From NCBI GenBank assembly GCA_934394545.1, contig CAKRRG010000018.1, positions 1-43,744 on the forward strand: 43,744 nucleotides of DNA. Reading direction: 5' to 3'. This document shows, piece by piece, positions 40,818 to 43,744 of the stretch. Source of the DNA: an uncultured Blautia sp. GTDB taxonomy: Bacteria; Bacillota; Clostridia; Lachnospirales; Lachnospiraceae. The position numbers and the translations under genes are program-made. The notes beneath the pieces are model-generated. The model was given only the letters and a program-made list of their open reading frames with translations, had not been told where the DNA came from and made no database searches. Position 1 is the first letter of the stretch. The number at the start of each line of letters is the position of its first letter.

Positions 40818-41000
40818 ATGGGATTTAGGGAACTTCTTAATAGAGCAAAAACGATGGATGATACCGCGATGGTTCAGATAATAGAATTATATAATCCGCT
40901 ATTATATAAATACGCAAACGTAAATAGTCAATTTGATCAAGATTTATATGAGGAGTTTGTATACCGTTTGATTATATGTGTTGTGAAGTTCCCATATTAA
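40818..41000 (+). CDS. Small helix-turn-helix protein, Tn916 orf8 type
   Basis: A 60-residue protein starting 3 bases after the sigma-like gene with GGAGAAAAATAGAG before it. The pattern ELLNRAKTMDDTAMVQIIELYNPLLYKYA followed by FDQDLYEEFVYRLI is that of the sigma region 2-like orf8 proteins of Tn916-family elements. It probably works with the preceding protein as a split sigma/regulator pair. Confidence 0.65.
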   Translation: MGFRELLNRAKTMDDTAMVQIIELYNPLLYKYANVNSQFDQDLYEEFVYRLIICVVKFPY

Positions 41001-41162
41001 ACCAATAAATATAATAATGCAATATATTGTATTATGCAGTTGACAAAATAGCTATATATAGATATTATGAACATGTAATCATTTTTGTTTCTGGATTCAG
41101 AAACAGATATTTTGTTCAGGCTTATGGCCTGGAGAAAAAATTTAACCAATCATATGTACAAA

Positions 41163-41225
41163 TAAAAGCATAGAAAGACATTGATTTATTTGAAAAATGA
41201 ATGTCTGTTCTGTGCTTTTTTTGTG
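41163..41225 (+). terminator. Terminator after the sigma-like/HTH pair
   Basis: AAAAGCA-TAGAAAGACATT pairs with AATGTCTGTTCTGTGCTTTT (some mismatches) and runs into a T-tract. Before it, 41001-41162 holds only an isolated perfect stem GTTTCTG/CAGAAAC (41087-41104) with a 4-base loop. Confidence 0.7.
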
Positions 41226-41276
41226 CGCAAAAAGGAGGTGGCTTAGTTGAAGAATTTTCAGAAAGGAGGAGAACGA

Positions 41277-41498
41277 ATGAAATTTAAGCCCACGGTAGTA
41301 TTATATGGATCCGTGATGCAGCCATTGAAGGAAGGACAGAAAGCTCACTATTGTCAGAATGGATTATGGCGTTCAACAGGAAAAATTAGGCGAGTATTGG
41401 AGCAGAATGATGAGCATGTAAAGTTTGAGACAGATACAGTTTGCTACTGTATTAATTTCTATGAGGAGGGCACTGGTGTTGTAGCACTGGCTGCATAA
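41277..41498 (+). CDS. Unknown small protein of the accessory region
   Basis: A 73-residue basic protein with a strong AAAGGAGG site before the ATG (a TTG-started form begins at 41247). It looks like a small beta-rich fold (TVVLYGSV, EHVKFETDTVCYCINFYE). Its stop is 5 bases before a perfect hairpin that precedes the PP-loop gene. Small proteins with this pattern occur in mobile elements; no domain was recognised. Confidence 0.6.
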   Translation: MKFKPTVVLYGSVMQPLKEGQKAHYCQNGLWRSTGKIRRVLEQNDEHVKFETDTVCYCINFYEEGTGVVALAA

Positions 41499-41503
41499 GG
41501 ACG

Positions 41504-41537
41504 AACCTACGGATATTTTTTTTAATATCCGTAGGTT
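41504..41537 (+). promoter_or_regulatory. Perfect 14-bp hairpin before the PP-loop gene
   Basis: AACCTACGGATATT (41504-41517) and AATATCCGTAGGTT (41524-41537) form a perfect 14-bp stem with a loop of six T. The ribosome site GGAG at 41541-41544 and the ATG at 41553 lie just downstream. The T-run is in the loop rather than after the stem, so it is not a normal terminator; a cis-acting RNA element or protein site is more likely. Confidence 0.6.
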
Positions 41538-41552
41538 AATGGAGCTGAATAA

Positions 41553-42581
41553 ATGTACATTCTTCAGGATGAATTGAAATTAAATGAGTGGCAATTTAGT
41601 CAGCGGAAATACCTGCCCTATGAAATGAAAGTGAAGCTTGCGGAAACACGGATTCGAGAATGGTATGAAAACTGGTATGGAGATGTGTACCTTAGTTACT
41701 CTGGGGGCCTGGATAGTACGGCACTGCTGTATATGATACGAATGGTATTAGGAGATGAGATACCGGCTGTATTTTCTAACACAGGACTGGAATTTCCAGA
41801 AATTGTACGGCACGCACGTAGGGCAAGCGGTAACTTTGTGGAGATTTATCCCAGGTGGAAGTCTGGAAAACGAGCTTATTTTTCGGAAGTTGTGGATAAA
41901 TATGGTTTCCCGATTGCTTCAAAGGAAACGGCAAGCAAAGTCAGTAAACTTCGTCATGGTAACCTAAGTGATCGCTATCGTAATTACCTTTTATATGGGG
42001 ATGAACGTGGGAAATTTGGTATGTTGCCTAAAAAATGGCGTTTCCTTGTTTGCATGCAGTGCGATATAAGTCCAAAGTGTTGTGATATCCTTAAGAAGGA
42101 ACCTTTTACCAGATATGTAAAAGAGACTGGAAGAAAGCCGTACATTGGAATTACACAGGATGAAAGTTTTCGAAGAGAACATCAGTATTCGAAAACAGGA
42201 TGCAATGTATATAGTGGAGCTCTTATAAAAAGTCAGCCTTTGGGTTCTTGGACGAGGGCTGATGTACTACGATACATTGTTGAAAAAGATATTGAAATCA
42301 GTTCGGTATATGGGGATATCCTACAGGATGAATTTGGACAGTACTATACGACTGGTGAACAAAGAACCGGATGTATGTTCTGTGGATTTGGCGCACACTT
42401 AGAGGCTGAACCAAACCGTTTTCAAAGAATGCTTGTAACGCATCCTAAACATTATAAGATCTGTATGAATTTGACTAATAATGGAGTTCGGTATGAAGAA
42501 GCGTTGAATGCGTGCGGAATACCAACAAAAACATGGGAGCAGGCAGGACAATTAAGCCTTGATTTAAAAAATGCTGCTTAG
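41553..42581 (+). CDS. PP-loop (PAPS reductase family) protein with cysteine clusters
   Basis: A 342-residue protein of the PAPS reductase/adenine nucleotide alpha hydrolase superfamily, related to DndC-, IbrA- and TtcA-like enzymes that activate substrates with ATP. The PP-loop is SGGLDST at residues 50-56. It has cysteines at C167 and C170 (VCMQC), C176/C177 and C274/C277 (GCMFCGFG), which could hold a [4Fe-4S] cluster or zinc. The usual sulphate-assimilation redox cysteine motif at the C-terminus is absent. Genes of this group are typical of mobile elements and have been linked to regulation, DNA or RNA sulphur modification and defence; the specific role here is unknown. Confidence 0.78.
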   Translation: MYILQDELKLNEWQFSQRKYLPYEMKVKLAETRIREWYENWYGDVYLSYSGGLDSTALLYMIRMVLGDEIPAVFSNTGLEFPEIVRHARRASGNFVEIYPRWKSGKRAYFSEVVDKYGFPIASKETASKVSKLRHGNLSDRYRNYLLYGDERGKFGMLPKKWRFLVCMQCDISPKCCDILKKEPFTRYVKETGRKPYIGITQDESFRREHQYSKTGCNVYSGALIKSQPLGSWTRADVLRYIVEKDIEISSVYGDILQDEFGQYYTTGEQRTGCMFCGFGAHLEAEPNRFQRMLVTHPKHYKICMNLTNNGVRYEEALNACGIPTKTWEQAGQLSLDLKNAA

Positions 42582-42590
42582 AATGAAATC

Positions 42591-42623
42591 GAGCCCGGTT
42601 GGATAATACCGGGCTTATTTTGG
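42591..42623. terminator. Bidirectional terminator after the PP-loop gene
   Basis: AGCCCGGT (42592-42599) pairs with ACCGGGCT (42608-42615), then TATTTT. It lies between the convergent PP-loop and Xre genes and overlaps the last bases of the Xre gene. Confidence 0.75.
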
Positions 42624-42863
42624 TTCTTCCAGATCTTCAAAAAATGCATCGAAGGAACAGTTATATAATTTTTTTAATTCTAATAGTACACTGATTTTTA
42701 CATTGAGCTCTCCATTCTCATATTTGGCGTAAGTTGTGCGACCAATGTCACAGCCATTTCGCTGGAGTATGGCACATAACTTTTCCTGGGAGATTCCGTA
42801 TTTGTTGCGGAGCTTCTGAAGGTTTGGTCCAATGCTGATATCACATCTTAGTTTTTGTTCCAT
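42615..42863 (-). CDS. Xre family HTH transcriptional regulator
   Basis: An 82-residue Cro/C1-type helix-turn-helix protein: NLQKLRNKYGISQEKLCAILQRNGCDIGRTTYAKYENGELNVKISVLLELKKLYNC (read in parts) fits the family fold, with recognition around ISQEKLCAILQR and TTYAKYENG. The frame extends to an ATG at 42869, but AAGGGG ends 7 bases before the ATG at 42863, which is preferred. It faces an unknown gene across an intergenic region with paired inverted operators, the layout of a repressor and its divergent target. Confidence 0.85.
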   Translation of the reverse strand: MEQKLRCDISIGPNLQKLRNKYGISQEKLCAILQRNGCDIGRTTYAKYENGELNVKISVLLELKKLYNCSFDAFFEDLEEPK

Positions 42864-42875
42864 AAACATTCCCCT

Positions 42876-42957
42876 TTTTGACCAGTATAGGTGTCAACGT
42901 TGATGTTTCTATTTTATGAAAAAAGAAAAATTATATTGTCCGTTATACTGGTCAAAA
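42876..42957. promoter_or_regulatory. Divergent Xre operators and promoter region
   Basis: TTTTGACCAGTATA (42876-42889) is exactly inverted as TATACTGGTCAAAA (42944-42957). Between them lies a perfect 10-bp palindrome TCAACGTTGA (42894-42903). This is typical repressor-binding structure between two divergent genes. The Xre protein encoded to the left is the natural binder, by inference. Confidence 0.7.
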
Positions 42958-43035
42958 CAAAGAAAAAGTGATATAGTAATAAAAAATGTGGGAGGGATAC
43001 AGATAAGTTATTTTACCTGTATATGGAAATGAAAA

Positions 43036-43536
43036 ATGAAATTTGAAGCATTTTATAAGGAAGCATATGATGCAGAAATGGAAGAGCTATTTTCTGATAA
43101 TGCATCAGAAACAGAAAATAAGCCATCAAAGGATTCCTGTGATTTGTTAATGAAAAAAGCAGATCTGGAATTTTCTCAGTATAAGTTAGTGAAAAGTGAA
43201 AAATATTATGATTATTTGCTGGCAAATCTTTATCCAAAAGCTGCTGAGATTGCAAAGATGCAGGGCGGAAATCTGACATTAGACATTGATGAAGAGAGGC
43301 ACACAGGAAAGCTGGAATACTGGGGAGCTTTTTTGATGAGTACATCGGGAGACACACTTCTAATGGATTTTCTTGTATCTGCAATGACAATGACAGATCA
43401 GTTTTCATTTGAGGTAAAAGACTCTCTTTTACATTTGGAGTTTTTCTTTGAATTATATAATCAGGTAAAGATGAAAGATTATTCCAAGGAGATTGAACAG
43501 CTGGGACTAAAAATCAAGGAGTTAAATACACGGTAG
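43036..43536 (+). CDS. Unknown protein divergent from the Xre repressor
   Basis: A 166-residue acidic, mostly helical protein, with no signal peptide or membrane segment. It is not recognised as a member of a known family. Notable stretches are a helix-rich N-terminus (FYKEAYDAEMEELFSDNASETENK) and a C-terminal coiled-coil-like region (EIEQLGLKIKELNTR). No AGGAGG is visible directly before the ATG, which is unusual for this region. Its position opposite an Xre repressor with paired operators suggests a tightly controlled accessory function. Confidence 0.5.
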   Translation: MKFEAFYKEAYDAEMEELFSDNASETENKPSKDSCDLLMKKADLEFSQYKLVKSEKYYDYLLANLYPKAAEIAKMQGGNLTLDIDEERHTGKLEYWGAFLMSTSGDTLLMDFLVSAMTMTDQFSFEVKDSLLHLEFFFELYNQVKMKDYSKEIEQLGLKIKELNTR

Positions 43537-43579
43537 TGTTTTGCTATCCAAATGAAGCTATAATGCAACCGTTATGAAA

Positions 43580-43712
43580 TTGACATATGATATCTTAACG
43601 AATAGAATAATACTATAAAGTTCTGTGCATGCGGAACCTGGTGCATGAGAGAGCCAGGAACTTTATGAAAGTATGAAAAGACAGCCATTAGAAAAGTGGT
43701 TGTCTTTTTTTT
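43580..43712 (+). ncRNA. Candidate small structured RNA or attenuated leader
   Basis: An excellent promoter (TTGACA 43580-43585, 17-base spacer, TAGAAT 43603-43608) predicts a start near 43615. The transcript begins with a stem AAAGTTC.../GAACTTT containing an inner CCTGG/CCAGG stem. It ends at a strong terminator (AAAAGACAGCCA with TGGTTGTCTTTT, then T-run) near 43712, giving about 98 bases with no supported ORF. It could be a stable sRNA or the leader of a gene beyond the window; the window ends 32 bases later. Confidence 0.45.
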
Positions 43713-43744
43713 CGCCCGGATTGCACAGAAGGACCTTGTAAGAA

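Noticed and set aside
37200..43744. Possible CRISPR array, integrase, relaxase or transposase in the accessory region
   Set aside because: No regularly spaced repeats of 24-40 bases were seen and no integrase, relaxase or transposase motifs appear in any frame examined; the element's mobility genes must lie outside the window if they exist.
1..43744. tRNA or rRNA genes
   Set aside because: No CCA-ended cloverleaf with GGTTCRA-type T arm or conserved rRNA block was noticed by reading. A tRNAscan or Infernal run could not be made, so a degenerate one could be missed.

Overview
The window looks like a chromosomal segment from a gut Firmicute of the Lachnospiraceae type (Blautia/Dorea/Ruminococcus-like). 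This rests on strong AGGAGG-type ribosome sites, dense co-directional operons, TTGACA/TATAAT promoters, T-run terminators, a lysine riboswitch on an NhaC-family gene, and the protein flavour overall. The genus cannot be fixed from sequence alone. No rRNA, tRNA, CRISPR array or complete insertion sequence was seen.

Layout. 1-170: tail of an unknown + strand gene and its terminator. 198-4134 (- strand): a ROK repressor, a zinc alcohol/polyol dehydrogenase and a MATE exporter; a matching 24-bp inverted repeat precedes both the repressor and the dehydrogenase. 4312-5679: a second MATE exporter. 5691-19461: a 14-gene + strand nucleoside uptake and salvage operon. It holds a BMP-type binding protein, an ABC ATPase and two permeases, then uridine phosphorylase, deoxyribose-phosphate aldolase, cytidine deaminase, adenosine deaminase, phosphopentomutase, a Crp/Fnr-type regulator, purine nucleoside phosphorylase, a PfkB kinase, uridine kinase and an RsmH-like methyltransferase. 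Together these import nucleosides, deaminate them, split base from sugar and feed deoxyribose/ribose phosphate to central metabolism. Three GACATATGTC-like palindromes surround the operon promoter.

19443-31185: a membrane-anchored beta-propeller protein (- strand), a sugar-nucleotide reductase-like SDR, a dicarboxylate/amino-acid:cation symporter, a DUF362-like protein, a cytidylate-kinase-like protein (- strand), a three-subunit molybdenum hydroxylase (xanthine dehydrogenase family) and two polytopic or membrane-anchored proteins coupled to it. 31201-33201: a lysine riboswitch controlling an NhaC-family transporter, so probably a lysine transporter. 33246-37027: an RluF-like pseudouridine synthase (apparently leaderless), a divergent LigA and MetA.

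37028-43744: a visibly AT-richer accessory segment that looks like one end of an integrated conjugative element or plasmid. It has short repeats next to metA, a small membrane protein, a regulator-like protein, a ParM/ParR segregation cassette with operator/centromere-like repeats, a zinc-ribbon membrane protein and a sigma-like gene plus small HTH gene like those of Tn916-type elements. It ends with a PP-loop (PAPS-reductase family) protein behind a perfect hairpin, an Xre repressor divergent from an unknown gene across paired operators, and a candidate small structured RNA. No integrase, relaxase or conjugation gene lies in the window, so the element is seen only in part.
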